64,000 nt of DNA from DATKAS01 sp963733765 (GTDB lineage Bacteria; Actinomycetota; Acidimicrobiia; Acidimicrobiales; DATKAS01). Shown here in pieces: positions 53,963 through 63,615 of this stretch. The notes under the pieces were generated by a model. It searched no databases and was not told where the DNA came from. It saw only the letters and a list, made by a program, of their open reading frames with translations. Every line of letters starts with the position of its first letter. The stretch's first letter is position 1. Made by a program: the position numbers and the translations under genes. The stretch lies in NCBI GenBank assembly GCA_963733765.1, contig CAVTEI010000003.1, positions 2,542,001 through 2,606,000 on the forward strand. Direction: 5' to 3'.

Positions 53963-53998
53963 GAAGGCCCCGCCCCCGGCGAATGGGACGGGGCCTTC
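53963..53998. terminator. Hairpin at the methyltransferase 3' end
   Basis: GAAGGCCCCG / CGGGGCCTTC, 10 bp with a GC-rich interior, sharing its outer arm with the terminator at 47,017. It ends inside the minus-strand stop codon. Confidence 0.65.
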
Positions 53999-54798
53999 AC
54001 AATTCAGGCCGTGTTCCCCACGTGTGCACGACCCTCGGTGCGGCAATGAGCGTCGTCGGGTCACCGGTGAACGCCTGGAGCTCAGCGTGCGCTCGGTCAT
54101 AGGCGTCAGCCTCGACCACACCCGCGGCGAGGATCGCGGCCCTCGTCTTGCCCATCGACATCTGTTGGAGCTGCTTGTAGGGGCCATCGAGCTCCGCGCG
54201 CTGTGTCACCTCGACGCCGATTTCTTCGAGACCGCACGCGCGGAGCAGTGATGGGAGTGTCGGGCCGAGATCGAGGTCGCCTCCATTGCGATGTACCGCT
54301 TCGCGGAACCACGCGACCCACTGCTCGTAGGCCGGGCAACGCGGATAGGTGAAGCTTCCATACCAGTCGGTGTCCTCCACGATGACCCGGCCGTTCGGGC
54401 TCACAGCGGAAGCCATGACCGCGGCGACTTGCTCCCGATCGCGGAGATGCGAGAGCAGGAACCGCGAGAACACGAGGTCGAACCCGGTCTCCGAGACGTC
54501 CTCGGCGCGTGCGGCCCTGAACGTGATGTTGTCGAGTTCTTGTGCCATGGCCTCCTCCACGCGCGACTGCGAGCAGCGCCTTGTCGAGATCGATGCCGAC
54601 GACCCGACCCGTGGGACCGACCCGGCGCGCGAGTTCGAACGCGACGTGTCCACCCCCGCACCCCAGATCGAGACAGCGCGCCCCGTCAGGAACCCCGAGC
54701 CGATCGAGGAGCGCTGACGTCGCCGGACCGTGCACCGCCGCCAGCAGGTCCATGCGCTCACGAACACCGAGACCCTGTTCCAGGGTGTAGTCGTCCAT
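53997..54798 (-). CDS. SAM-dependent methyltransferase, frameshifted
   Basis: ATG 54798 begins MDDYTLEQGLGVRERMDLLA and includes the SAM motif CLDLGCGGGHVAFELARRV and GRVVGIDLDKALLAVAR. After one added base near 54,563 it continues EEAMAQELDNITFRAARAED, FSRFLLSHLRDREQVAAVMA and GRVIVEDTDWYGSF. The span is 3n+1 and the product would be about 266 residues. Substrate unknown. It follows the serine hydrolase gene by 7 bp on the same strand. Confidence 0.85.
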
Positions 54799-54805
54799 CG
54801 CCACG

Positions 54806-55969
54806 TCAGTCCGAAGGCACGAGCGTGAACCCGGCGTCGAGGATCGCGTTGAGGTCCACGTCGTCGAGCGCCGCCTGTTGCACCGATGCAGAGATCGTGA
54901 GGTCGACGTCGGGACAGGTGAACACCGCGGTGCCCCAGAACCCTGAGTGCGACCAGCACGTGGTGCCGTGGAGCTCCTCGCTGAAGAGGCCCATCGCGGC
55001 GCCCGGTGGCGCGCTGTCGGGCGCCTCGAGCATCGTGTCGAGGGTGGTCGGTTGATCGAAGACCTCGCCGCGCAGGAGAGCTCGAGCGAAGTGGGCGAGA
55101 TCGGCCGCGTTCGACACCAACCCACCCGCGCCGTACAGGTCCATCGATGGATCAAAGGAGTAGGTGTCCACGTCTTCGAGGAACTGGTGAGTGCGGGGGC
55201 CGGCGCCGGCGGGAAGTTCCTCGAGCGACTCGAGGTAGGTGGCCTCGACGCCCAACTCGTCGAAGCCCAGCAGCTCGCGGTACGCGTCGGCCATCGCGAG
55301 GCCGCTCGCGCACTCGATCAGCGAGCTGGCGATCACATAGCCGGTGTCTGAGTACGACCAGGCCGCTCCGGGAGCCCCGAGCGGATCGCCGTGGTCAACG
55401 GCCCACTGCACCTGTTCCAAGGGAGTCCAACGATGCATCGGGTCCGCGAGCACAGCGTCGACGTAGCCCGACCCTTCTCCCTGCGCATAGTCGAAGAGAC
55501 CAGCGGTGTGCGTCAGTGCCTGTCGCACCGTGATCGCATCGGGCTGGTACCCGTCCGAAGCCAGGGCCTGGATGAGCTGGTCGTCGAGGCATTGGGTGAT
55601 CGGCCCGTCGATGTCGACCTTGCCTTGCTCGACGAGTCGCAGGGCGGCGGCGGCAGTGAAGGTCTTCGTGTTGCTCGCAAGCCGGAACGTGGCGTCGACG
55701 CTCACCGGCGTGCCCGCGTTCTCGCCGGCGACGAACGTCTCGTCGACGCCCGGCGCGACGACGTGCACGACGACGCCATGAAGCGTCGGGTACTCGGTGA
55801 CGATCTCGTCGATCGCCGCCTGCACCGCGGCTGCCCCGGTGAGTGCTGGGGCCGTCGCCGATGTCGCCACATCGTCGCCGGTCGTCGAAGCCGTTCGATC
55901 ATCGTCGGCACACGCAGCGATCAACGCGAAGCTCGCACCAGCGAGGACCACCCTGACGGTTGGGATCAT
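54806..55969 (-). CDS. Beta-lactamase-family serine hydrolase lipoprotein
   Basis: A 387-residue class C beta-lactamase or esterase-like protein. The N-terminus is a lipoprotein signal with a lipobox-like LIAAC. The catalytic SxxK is SNTK, the Tyr motif is YSD (WSYSDTGY) and HSG (CWSHSGFWG) replaces KTG, typical of D-alanyl-D-alanine carboxypeptidase or esterase members. It acts outside the membrane. Confidence 0.88.
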   Translation of the reverse strand: MIPTVRVVLAGASFALIAACADDDRTASTTGDDVATSATAPALTGAAAVQAAIDEIVTEYPTLHGVVVHVVAPGVDETFVAGENAGTPVSVDATFRLASNTKTFTAAAALRLVEQGKVDIDGPITQCLDDQLIQALASDGYQPDAITVRQALTHTAGLFDYAQGEGSGYVDAVLADPMHRWTPLEQVQWAVDHGDPLGAPGAAWSYSDTGYVIASSLIECASGLAMADAYRELLGFDELGVEATYLESLEELPAGAGPRTHQFLEDVDTYSFDPSMDLYGAGGLVSNAADLAHFARALLRGEVFDQPTTLDTMLEAPDSAPPGAAMGLFSEELHGTTCWSHSGFWGTAVFTCPDVDLTISASVQQAALDDVDLNAILDAGFTLVPSD

Positions 55970-56078
55970 GTGGGGCCGTCCGCAGCGGGGAATGGAGACG
56001 AGCGATCATGCCGGGCCTCTAGACGGATGTCGAGCCAGATGGTGGACTCTGCCGAGTGACGGGGACTGGGGGACTGAC

Positions 56079-57152
56079 ATGACAACGACCGAACTGGATC
56101 CCGGGAAAGTCGGCGCATTCGCAGGGCGGATGGTCGACCTGATGAACGCGTCGATGTTGGGACTGATGACAAGCGTCGGTCATCGCACCGGGCTGTTCGA
56201 CACCATGGCCACGCTGCCGCCGTCGACGAGCGACCAGATCGCGAAGGCGACCGGACTCAACGAGCGATATGTGCGGGAGTGGCTCAACGCGATGACGGTC
56301 GGCCGATTCATCGACTACGACCCCCGCAACCACACCTACGTGCTGCCTCCCGAACACGCTGTGTCACTGACCCGTGCTTCGGGGCCCGGGAACATGGCGA
56401 ACATGACTCAGTTCACCTCGCTGATGGGCGGGGTGGAGGACGAGATCGTCGAGTGCTTCCGCGTCGGCGGCGGGGTGCCGTACTCACGCTTCCCGAAGTT
56501 CCAGGAGCTGATGGCGGAGATGAGCGCGCAGGTCCACGACGTTGCGCTCGTCGACGGTGAGCTCGCGCTCGTCGACGGACTCATCGACCGGCTGCGAGAG
56601 GGCATCGACGTCTGCGACATCGGCTGCGGGCAGGGCCATGCCGTCAACCTGATGGCCAAGGAGTTCCCGAACAGCCGCTTCACCGGTCTCGACTTCTCGC
56701 AGGAAGGCATCGCCGCCGCAAAGGCAGAGGCGGACGAACTGGGCCTGGCCAACGCGACCTTCGAGGTGAAGGACGCGGCGACACTCGATGGCTCTACGAA
56801 GTTCGACTTCATCACCGTGTTCGACGCCGTGCACGATCAGGCCAAGCCCGACGTCGTGCTGAAGGCGATCGCTGACTCGCTCAAGCCCGGAGGTGCGTTC
56901 CTCTGCGTCGACATCGCAGGCTCGAGCAGCGTCGAGGACAACATGGAGCATCCGTTCGGCCCGATGCTCTACTCGGTATCGACCTTCCACTGCATGACCG
57001 TGTCGCTCGCGCTCGACGGCGCCGGTCTCGGCACGATGTGGGGTCAGCAAAAGGCCGACGAGATGTTCAGAGCCGCAGGCTTCACGTCAGTGCAGACCAT
57101 GCAGGTGCCCGAAGACATCATGAACGTCTACTACGTGTGTCGGAAGGACTGA
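56079..57152 (+). CDS. Class I methyltransferase with N-terminal winged-helix domain
   Basis: A 357-residue protein. The N-terminal domain (MLGLMTSVGHRTGLFDTMAT, YVREWLNAMTVGRFIDY) resembles dimerisation/winged-helix regions of O-methyltransferase-like proteins; the SAM domain has DVCDIGCGQGHAVNLMAKEF, FTGLDFSQEGI and ITVFDAVHDQAKP. Related proteins occur widely in Actinobacteria with unknown substrates. It is followed 22 bp later by the permease gene. Confidence 0.88.
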   Translation: MTTTELDPGKVGAFAGRMVDLMNASMLGLMTSVGHRTGLFDTMATLPPSTSDQIAKATGLNERYVREWLNAMTVGRFIDYDPRNHTYVLPPEHAVSLTRASGPGNMANMTQFTSLMGGVEDEIVECFRVGGGVPYSRFPKFQELMAEMSAQVHDVALVDGELALVDGLIDRLREGIDVCDIGCGQGHAVNLMAKEFPNSRFTGLDFSQEGIAAAKAEADELGLANATFEVKDAATLDGSTKFDFITVFDAVHDQAKPDVVLKAIADSLKPGGAFLCVDIAGSSSVEDNMEHPFGPMLYSVSTFHCMTVSLALDGAGLGTMWGQQKADEMFRAAGFTSVQTMQVPEDIMNVYYVCRKD

Positions 57153-57174
57153 CCCGCCCGAGAGGCGAACCAGT

Positions 57175-58443
57175 GTGAACGATCCGCCGCAGCCGGAGAG
57201 CCGCCTCGCGCGCCGGCTCGGCACCTTCGACGCCGTCGTGATCGGGCTCGGCGCGATGATCGGCGCCGGGGTGTTCGCGGCCATCGGCCCGGCCGCCGCG
57301 GCTGCTGGTGGGGGGCTCCTGATCGGCCTTGGGATCGCCGCCGTCGTCGCGTACTGCAACGCCACTTCCTCGGCGCGGCTCGCCGCCCTCTATCCCCACT
57401 CGGGCGGCACCTACGTCTACGGCCGGGAGCGGCTGGGGCCGGCGTGGGGCTTTCTCGCCGGCTGGGCCTTTGTGATCGGGAAGACCGCGAGCTGCGCGGC
57501 CATCGCCTTGACGTTCGGCGCGTACATCGACCCCGACTTCGCCCGCCCTCTCGCCGTTGGCGCGGTCGTGGCGCTCACCGCCGTGAACCTGCTCGGCGTC
57601 CAACGCGCGACGGCGCTCGTCAAGGCGATGGTCGCGATCGTCCTGGGTGCACTCGCGGTCGTCCTGATGTCGTCGGCGACGAGCTCACCGTCCGTCTCGA
57701 ACATCGGACCACTCGACGCGGGAGGGATACGAGGCACGCTGGAGGCTGCCGCGCTCCTCTTCTTCGCCTTCGCGGGGTACGCGCGCATCGCCACCCTCGG
57801 CGAGGAGGTGCGCGACCCGGTTCGCACCATTCCTCGTGCCATCCCGATCGCCCTCGGGATCACCCTCGTGGTCTACGCGGCGGTGGCGTTCGCAGCCCTC
57901 GTGGCGGTCGGCCCCGAGGCGCTCGCCGCGAGCGATGCACCCCTTTCGACGGTCGCGGAAGCGGGCACGCTCGACTGGGCCGAGCCAGTGGTGCGCGTCG
58001 GCGCAACGGTCGCCTCGCTCGGCGTGCTGATGTCGCTGCTCCTCGGCGTCAGCCGCACGCTGTTCGCGATGGGCGGCGGGGGCGACCTTCCGCGCTGGCT
58101 CGATGCGGTCCATGTCACCCACCGCGTGCCCCATCACGCCGTCGTCGCGGTGGCGGTCGCGGTGATCGCTGTCGTCCTCGTCGCCGATCTGCGGGGCGCC
58201 ATCGGCTTCAGCTCGTTCACCGTCCTCACGTACTACGCGATCGCGAACGCGTCGGCGCTGACGCTCACCGACGACGAACGGCGGCGACGGTCCCGCGCGA
58301 CTGCTGTGCTCGGGCTCGTCGGCTGCGCCGTTCTTGCCTTCGCGCTTCCCGCGTCGAGCGTGATCGTCGGCGTGGGGTTACTGGTGGTTGGCGTCGTCGC
58401 CTGGGGGCTCGTGCGCGCGACCAGTCAGCGGCCGGGCCGGTAG
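57175..58443 (+). CDS. APC-family amino acid permease
   Basis: A 422-residue permease with about 12 helices. The first helix has the unwound motif GLGAMIGAGVFAAIGPAA typical of APC transporters, followed by PHSGGTYVYGRERLGPAWGF and the helix-6 region LFFAFAGYARIATLGEEVRD. Imports an amino acid or related amine. Its end overlaps the convergent VOC gene by 19 bp. Confidence 0.88.
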   Translation: MNDPPQPESRLARRLGTFDAVVIGLGAMIGAGVFAAIGPAAAAAGGGLLIGLGIAAVVAYCNATSSARLAALYPHSGGTYVYGRERLGPAWGFLAGWAFVIGKTASCAAIALTFGAYIDPDFARPLAVGAVVALTAVNLLGVQRATALVKAMVAIVLGALAVVLMSSATSSPSVSNIGPLDAGGIRGTLEAAALLFFAFAGYARIATLGEEVRDPVRTIPRAIPIALGITLVVYAAVAFAALVAVGPEALAASDAPLSTVAEAGTLDWAEPVVRVGATVASLGVLMSLLLGVSRTLFAMGGGGDLPRWLDAVHVTHRVPHHAVVAVAVAVIAVVLVADLRGAIGFSSFTVLTYYAIANASALTLTDDERRRRSRATAVLGLVGCAVLAFALPASSVIVGVGLLVVGVVAWGLVRATSQRPGR

Positions 58444-58802
58444 GTACCGAAGCACCAGACGTTCCCCTCCAGGTCGCGCGCCGCGAACTCGCGCGAGCCG
58501 TACTCCTGGTCGGTGAGCCCCATCACGACCTCCGCGCCCGACCCGACTGCGCGGGCGTGCAGAGCGTCGGGATCGTCGATCGACGCGTAGACCGCGCATG
58601 GTCCCAGGTCGAACGGGCTGCCCGCCTCGGCCGAACGACCGATCCCGATCGTGCAACCGTCGAGGGTCAGCTCCACGTAGACCGGTTCTCCGTCGGGTCC
58701 TTTGTGCGCAACCCGCTCGTCGAAGCCGAAGGCCGCCTGCAGGAACTCGGACGCCTTCGTCAGGTCGGAGTAGTGCAGGACGGGAGTGATCGTCGCTGTC
58801 AT
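58425..58802 (-). CDS. VOC-family (glyoxalase-like) protein
   Basis: A 125-residue intact VOC protein: MTATITPVLHYSDLTKASEF, LQAAFGFDERVAHKGPDGEP, MGLTDQEYGSREFAARDLEG and a final WCFGTY. The pattern is of the PhnB/glyoxalase type with a possible metal-binding His and Glu. It has an AGGAGG-type site before ATG 58802. Confidence 0.88.
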   Translation of the reverse strand: MTATITPVLHYSDLTKASEFLQAAFGFDERVAHKGPDGEPVYVELTLDGCTIGIGRSAEAGSPFDLGPCAVYASIDDPDALHARAVGSGAEVVMGLTDQEYGSREFAARDLEGNVWCFGTYRPGR

Positions 58803-58945
58803 CGTGGGACCTCCTTCACGAGCAGAGTCGGAGCGTACGCGCGCGACCCCGTCGATGCTCTCCGTACCCCACCACGTCCGGAAGATTCGTTCCTGGCGAC
58901 GGCCTAGAGTCGGCCGCCCAGGTGTCACGAAAGGCAGGCCGAACG

Positions 58946-59206
58946 ATGCTCTTCCACATCAAGCAGTCCCACGCACCTCAGGACTGCCCGTATGGCAGGG
59001 GCGGCTCGAAATCTCTGTTCGACGAGGGGTGCTCGGACGTCAAGATCCGGGGCTACTGGCTCGCCTTTCCCCAGCACACCACCTTCCTGGTCGTGGAGAC
59101 TGATGACGTTCGCCACCTTCACGAATTCCTGAAGCCGGGGGCCGGTGTGACGACGTCAGAGATCACGCCGGTGAGCGACGAACCGGTGCCGCCGCCGGGA
59201 GGGTAG
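58946..59206 (+). CDS. Small DUF3303-like protein
   Basis: An 86-residue protein starting MLFHIKQSHAPQDCPYGRGG with ending HLHEFLKPGAGVTTSEITPV. This pattern (MLF(H)...HSPxxCP..., then FLxPG) is seen in short DUF3303-like families. Role unknown. AAGGCAGG lies before ATG 58946. Confidence 0.62.
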   Translation: MLFHIKQSHAPQDCPYGRGGSKSLFDEGCSDVKIRGYWLAFPQHTTFLVVETDDVRHLHEFLKPGAGVTTSEITPVSDEPVPPPGG

Positions 59207-59267
59207 GCGTCGTTCGACACACGAGACTTCCGGGGGATGCTCTCGGTACCCCACTACGTTGCCCGCC

Positions 59268-59795
59268 ATGCCCCTCTACTCGTTCGAAGGCAAGTCCCCG
59301 TCAGTCGCTCCTGACGCATTCATCGCGCCGACGGCCACGCTCATCGGCGACGTCACCATCGAGGCGGGCGCCTCGGTCTGGTACGGCGTCGTCATCCGCG
59401 CCGACTATTCGCCCGTCATCGTGCGGCGGGGCGCGAACGTGCAGGACAACTCGTTGCTCCACGCTCCGCCGGACACGCCGACCGAGATCGGACCGGGAGC
59501 GACCGTCGCCCACCTCTGCTGCGTGCACGGCGCGACCATCGGCGAGGAAGCGCTCATCGCCAACGGCACCACGGTGCTGGACGGCGCCAAGGTCGGGGCG
59601 CGCTCCCTCGTGGCGGCGCACTCGCTCGTTGCCGCAGGCGCCGACATCCCACCCGGCGTGCTCGCGGCCGGCTCGCCGGCGGTCGTGAAGCGGGAGATCG
59701 CCGGCACCCCTGCGGAGTTCTGGGTGCAGATGAACCCCGGCGCTTACGCCGATCTCGCCGTCCGCCACCGCAATGGCATCCAGCTGATCAGCTAG
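59268..59795 (+). CDS. Gamma-class carbonic anhydrase-like protein
   Basis: A 175-residue left-handed beta-helix protein with hexapeptide repeats. The three zinc-binding His are in DNSLLHAPP, TVAHLCCVHGA; GVVIRADYSPVIV corresponds to the conserved RxD region. These proteins hydrate CO2 or serve as transferase-like scaffolds. The gamma-class family is often called YrdA. Confidence 0.86.
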   Translation: MPLYSFEGKSPSVAPDAFIAPTATLIGDVTIEAGASVWYGVVIRADYSPVIVRRGANVQDNSLLHAPPDTPTEIGPGATVAHLCCVHGATIGEEALIANGTTVLDGAKVGARSLVAAHSLVAAGADIPPGVLAAGSPAVVKREIAGTPAEFWVQMNPGAYADLAVRHRNGIQLIS

Positions 59796-59848
59796 CCGTA
59801 GGAGCTAGCTGAGTACCGAGGTCACATCGCTTTCGTAGCGAACTCCGG

Positions 59849-60199
59849 ATGAGACAGAAGCGAAAGCAGAAGCTCCTCATGCAAGCGCAGCTGGGGGAGT
59901 GGTGGCGGGCCCGGGCCGCGCTCAACGATCGGCTTGCCGATCTCATGTACTCGCTGAACGACGGCTGCCCACCAGAGGACTTCACGGCGGCGATCGAAGA
60001 AGTCGGGCGTCTGGATCCGCTGTTTCGCGACGCCCCCGACTTCGAGCTCGACCGGCTGAACCATCAACGCCGCGACCTCATCGTCCGGGGCTTTCGCTAC
60101 GCCGAGCAGGGCGACTTCGACACCTGCTTCTCGATGATGGACCGCGTGATCGAGGTGACCGACCAGATGACGGCGCGGCTCGAGCTGCTGATGGCCTAG
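59849..60199 (+). CDS. Conserved hypothetical helical protein
   Basis: A 116-residue mainly helical, charged protein (RQKRKQKLLMQAQLGEWWRA, FDTCFSMMDRVIEVTDQMTA). No domain recognised. Its stop overlaps the stop of the convergent histidine kinase gene by 4 bp. Confidence 0.6.
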   Translation: MRQKRKQKLLMQAQLGEWWRARAALNDRLADLMYSLNDGCPPEDFTAAIEEVGRLDPLFRDAPDFELDRLNHQRRDLIVRGFRYAEQGDFDTCFSMMDRVIEVTDQMTARLELLMA

Positions 60200-61587
60200 G
60201 ACCGACGGAGGGGGAGGCGCACGCATACGACGGTCTCGCCGGGACGCATCTCGATGTTGATGTGGCCGCGGTGCACGTCCATCACGATGCGTCGCGAGAT
60301 GTCGAGGCCCAGACCGGTGCCCTTGCCGACGTCCTTCGTCGTGAAGAAGGGGTCGAAGGCACGAGCTTGCACCTCGAGAGGCATTCCAGGCCCCGTATCA
60401 GCCATCTCGATGACGACCTCGTCGCCGTCGAGCCGTGTCGAGATGCGCAGCGAGCCCTTTCCCTCCATCGCGTCCACTGCGTTGTCGATGAGGTTCGTCC
60501 ACACCCGATTGAGATCGGCAGGCAACGCCTCGATCTCGGGCACGTCGCTGCTGTAGTCGCGGGTCACCGTGATGCCCCCGCGCAGCTTGGGGGCGAGCAT
60601 GCGGAGGGTGCTCTCGATGCCCTCGGTCACGTCGATCATCTGCACCGGTGCGCGATCGAGCTGCGTGTACGACCCCATGTCCTCGACGAGGGCCGAAACA
60701 CGCCCGGTCGAGTCCTTGATCTCGGAGAGCAGGCTCTGGGTGGCGACGGTGCGCGCAACCCATTCGAGCCCGGGTGCCAACGTCGGGCCTTCGAGGATGC
60801 TCGCGGCTCGCTCGCACCAGGCGACGTCGACCCCGGCGGATGCCAGCGGCGGCGCGAGCTCCCATCCGTTCTCGACGCCGTGCGAGTCGAACCACTCGAT
60901 CAAGGCGCTCTCGCGATCCGCGAGCACCATCGCGTCGGTGCCTGGGGTCCACCCCGGGAGCTCATTCCGAAGGGCGTCGAGTGCGGTGAACTGCGCGCCC
61001 ACCGGTGTCTGACCGGCGAGCTCGAGAAGGGAGAGGAGCGAGGAGTTGAACGTGTCTTGCAGCGCGTCGACTGCTCGGGTCGCCGCCGCGGCGGGGTTGT
61101 TCAGCTCATGGCGGAGACCGGCCGCGATGGTCCCAAGCCCGATGAGCCGCTCGCGCTCGCGTGACATCGTGTCCATTCGGCGCACGGTCTGGAAGAAGCC
61201 CCTGATGAGATGCACCCCGAACGGGATCCATCGGCTGGTGAGGTCACCGAGTGACCACGCGGGCACCCGGAACATGCGCCCCGGGCCGGCGCCGCGCGCG
61301 GTGGCCAGGTAGCTGCTGCTCTCGTCCCACGCGTGGAAGCCACCAGCCCACTGACCGGGGGTGTCCATCGTCATCATGATCACGGCTGATTCGCGGCCCG
61401 AGAGCCGCTCGAGGTGGACTTGTCCCTCCAACAGCACCCACCAGCAGTCCGCCGGGTCGCCCTCTTTGAAGATCTCCTGGCCCTCGACGAACAGGTACTC
61501 CTCACCGACCTCGAGGAGCTCGCGGAGCTGCGCGTCGGTCAGCCCCTCGAAGATGAACGCCTTGCGCAGCTCGTCGATGTCCATCAC
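60196..61587 (-). CDS. Cytoplasmic sensor histidine kinase with N-terminal cyclic-nucleotide-binding domain
   Basis: A 463-residue kinase without membrane helices. Residues 10-125 form a CAP_ED-type domain (YLFVEGQEIFKEGDPADCWW); the dimerisation His lies in LGTIAAGLRHELNNPAAAAT; the ATPase has N-box TNLIDNAVDAM, G1 ADTGPGMPLE and G2 GKGTGLGLDISRRI. It overlaps the response-regulator fusion stop by 4 bp on the same strand and is very likely its cognate kinase. Confidence 0.9.
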   Translation of the reverse strand: MMDIDELRKAFIFEGLTDAQLRELLEVGEEYLFVEGQEIFKEGDPADCWWVLLEGQVHLERLSGRESAVIMMTMDTPGQWAGGFHAWDESSSYLATARGAGPGRMFRVPAWSLGDLTSRWIPFGVHLIRGFFQTVRRMDTMSRERERLIGLGTIAAGLRHELNNPAAAATRAVDALQDTFNSSLLSLLELAGQTPVGAQFTALDALRNELPGWTPGTDAMVLADRESALIEWFDSHGVENGWELAPPLASAGVDVAWCERAASILEGPTLAPGLEWVARTVATQSLLSEIKDSTGRVSALVEDMGSYTQLDRAPVQMIDVTEGIESTLRMLAPKLRGGITVTRDYSSDVPEIEALPADLNRVWTNLIDNAVDAMEGKGSLRISTRLDGDEVVIEMADTGPGMPLEVQARAFDPFFTTKDVGKGTGLGLDISRRIVMDVHRGHINIEMRPGETVVCVRLPLRRS

Positions 61588-63250
61588 ATCGTCTCCAAGT
61601 AGCGATGCACGAGATGCACCGCCATGGCTCCCTCGCCGACGGCGGACGCGACGCGCTTCATCGAGTCGAGGCGCACGTCACCCGCGGCGAACACGCCGGG
61701 AATGCTTGTCTCGAGGGTGAACGGATCGCGGCTCAGCGGCCAGCTCTCGCGAGGTGTCCGCGACCTGAGGTCTGGCCCGGTGACGACAAAGCCCCTTTCG
61801 TCGCGCGCCACCTCCGCAGGCAACCAGTCCGTGCGGGGCACCGCTCCCACGAACACGAACAGCCAGTTGGTCTTCACGATCTCTTGCGTGCCACCTTTGC
61901 TGTGATCGGCGAGCGTGAGCTCCTCGAGATGGTCACCCCCGCGACCCTCGATGACGACGGACTGGAGCCGCACCTCGATGTTGTCCTTCGCGCGGATCTC
62001 GTCGACGAGGTACTGCGACATGCCCTTCTCCAGCTGTGACGACCGAACCAGCAGCACGACCTTCTTCGCGCAGCGAGCGATGTTCAGGACCGCCTGCCCG
62101 GCGGAGTTCGCTCCGCCGACGACATAGACATCCTCGCCTGCGGTCGCCGGTGCGTCGGTCGCGTTCGCCCCGTAGTACACGCCCTTGTTCACGAACTCAC
62201 CGAGGCCGGGCGCCTCGAGCCGCTGATACGAAACCCCCGACGCGATGAGGATCGTCCGGGCTTCGATCACGCTCCCGTCGTCGAAGCGAACGGCGCGCAC
62301 CGGTCCGCGGGCCTCGAGTCCGACGACCTCGCGGGCGAGCACCATCTCGGCCTTGAACCGCCTGGCCTGCCTGAAGGCTCGCTCGGCAAGGTCGCTCCCA
62401 GAGAGCCCGTGCTCGAAGCCGAGGTAGTTCTCGATGCGCGCGCTCTGACCCGCCTGTCCGCCGGGAGCGCTTCCCTCGATGATCACCGTCTGCAGGCCCT
62501 CGGACGCGCCGTAGACCGCGCCGGCGAGACCGGCGGGACCGGCGCCGACGATGCACAGGTCGTAGAGCGGCTTGTCGGCGGTGGTGTGGAGATCGAGCGC
62601 AGTGGCGAGCTCCCGCGTCGACGGCGCGCGCAACGGCTCGCGATCGGGAAGGAGCACGAGGGGCAGCTCGGCGGCGGCCGTCGCGTTCGCTGCCTCGCAC
62701 AGCTTGATGGCCTCCTCGTTGTGATCGACATCGAGCCACTCGTAGTGGATGTGGTTGCGAGCGAGGAAGGTCTTGATCTCATGGCTGCGATCGGACCAGC
62801 GGTAGCCGACGACACGAATGCCCCGCTCGGTGTCGGGATGCGACCGCCGCCACGACGTGAGCAGATCGTCGAGCACCGGGTAGAGGCGTTCTTCAGGCGG
62901 ATCCCACGGCTTCAGCAGGTAGTGGTGCAGGCCGAGATCGTTGATCGACTTGATCGCCACGTCGGTGTCCGCGTACGCCGTCAGCAGCACAAGCTTCGCA
63001 GTGGCTGCCACCGACCGCGCCCGTCCGAGGAAGGCCATGCCGTCCATCTCGGGCATCTTCTGGTCGGACAGGATCGAGCGCGACCGGTCGGCCTCGAACC
63101 GCGAGCTCATCGAGCGCCCTCGAGCGCGTCATTGCCCGACGCCGCCGACACGACCTGGTATCGCTCGCCGTACTGCTTGCGCAGGTCGCGGGTGATCGAT
63201 TGCAGCACCGCAGGGTCGTCGTCGACCGTGAGAATCGCTGGCTTCGCCAC
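61584..63250 (-). CDS. Response regulator - glutaredoxin-like - thioredoxin-reductase-like fusion, two frameshifts near N-terminus
   Basis: GTG 63250 begins VAKPAILTVDDDPAVLQSIT (acidic pocket). After added bases near 63,112 and 63,077 it continues LDELAVRGRPVAL, then ILSDQKMPEMDGMAFLGRAR with the phospho-Asp in SDQKMP. Next is a thioredoxin/glutaredoxin-like domain (VVGYRWSDRSHEIKTFLARN) without cysteines, then a FAD/NADPH TrxR-type module (DLCIVGAGPAGLAGAVYGAS, DVYVVGGANSAGQAVLNIAR). The usual CxxC is absent: the position reads KGVYYGANATDAP. Span 3n+2 fits. About 555 residues. Confidence 0.88.
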
Positions 63251-63425
63251 AACACCTCGCTTTCGTGTTCGTCCCGGCCGGCGAGGCTATGCGCGGCACC
63301 TAGGGGTGGCACCTTGGCGCGTCGCGCGAGAACAGCGCTGCTCACCGACTTCGCCGAGCAGGCTTACTGACAAGTTCGCCCATTTCGTCAAATACTTTTC
63401 AGAGGGGAAGAGTGCAATTCGTTCT

Positions 63426-63453
63426 TGACCGGCCGTTCAGGGTGGGCTTACCG
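63426..63453 (+). promoter_or_regulatory. Possible sigma-70-type promoter
   Basis: TTGACC at 63426-63431 is followed 17 bases later by a TTACCG-like element. It points into the structured leader below. The -10 match is weak, so the call is tentative. Confidence 0.35.
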
Positions 63454-63615
63454 TCCGGTAGCCGACCTCCATTGGGGGATGGAGCGAGGGAGAGGCGACG
63501 GTGGGGTCGCCTCGACACCGGAAGCTCGGCACTCGAATTGCCAGAGACTGGTGTGGTGGGTATTGACGCCAGGGCGGTCGCCCCAACCGGGCAACCGCCC
63601 TGGTGTTCTTCTTGC
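63440..63615 (+). ncRNA. Structured leader or small RNA ending in an intrinsic terminator
   Basis: Five hairpins follow in order: GGCT(T)ACCG / CGGTAGCC near 63,446; CTCCAT / ATGGAG near 63,470; GAGGCGAC / GTCGCCTC (63,492-63,513); a nested ACACC / GGTGT stem enclosing GGCA / TGCC near 63,514-63,555; and a terminator. Such density suggests a cis-regulatory RNA or an independent sRNA. No known riboswitch consensus was recognised. Confidence 0.5.
63569..63603 (+). terminator. Intrinsic terminator upstream of the alpha-galactosidase gene
   Basis: Perfect 10-bp stem CCAGGGCGGT / ACCGCCCTGG followed by TGTTCTTCTT, located 40 bp before the ATG at 63,644. Its position suits transcription attenuation. 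Confidence 0.8.

Larger units (their letters stand above)
53584..53996. other. Intergenic region with three hairpins
   Basis: No supported coding region. It holds two copies of the CAAGCCCCGAC hairpin about 170 bp apart and a third hairpin at the methyltransferase stop codon. A segment near 53,725 resembles a tRNA-Tyr anticodon arm but lacks a T-arm and acceptor stem. Confidence 0.6.
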
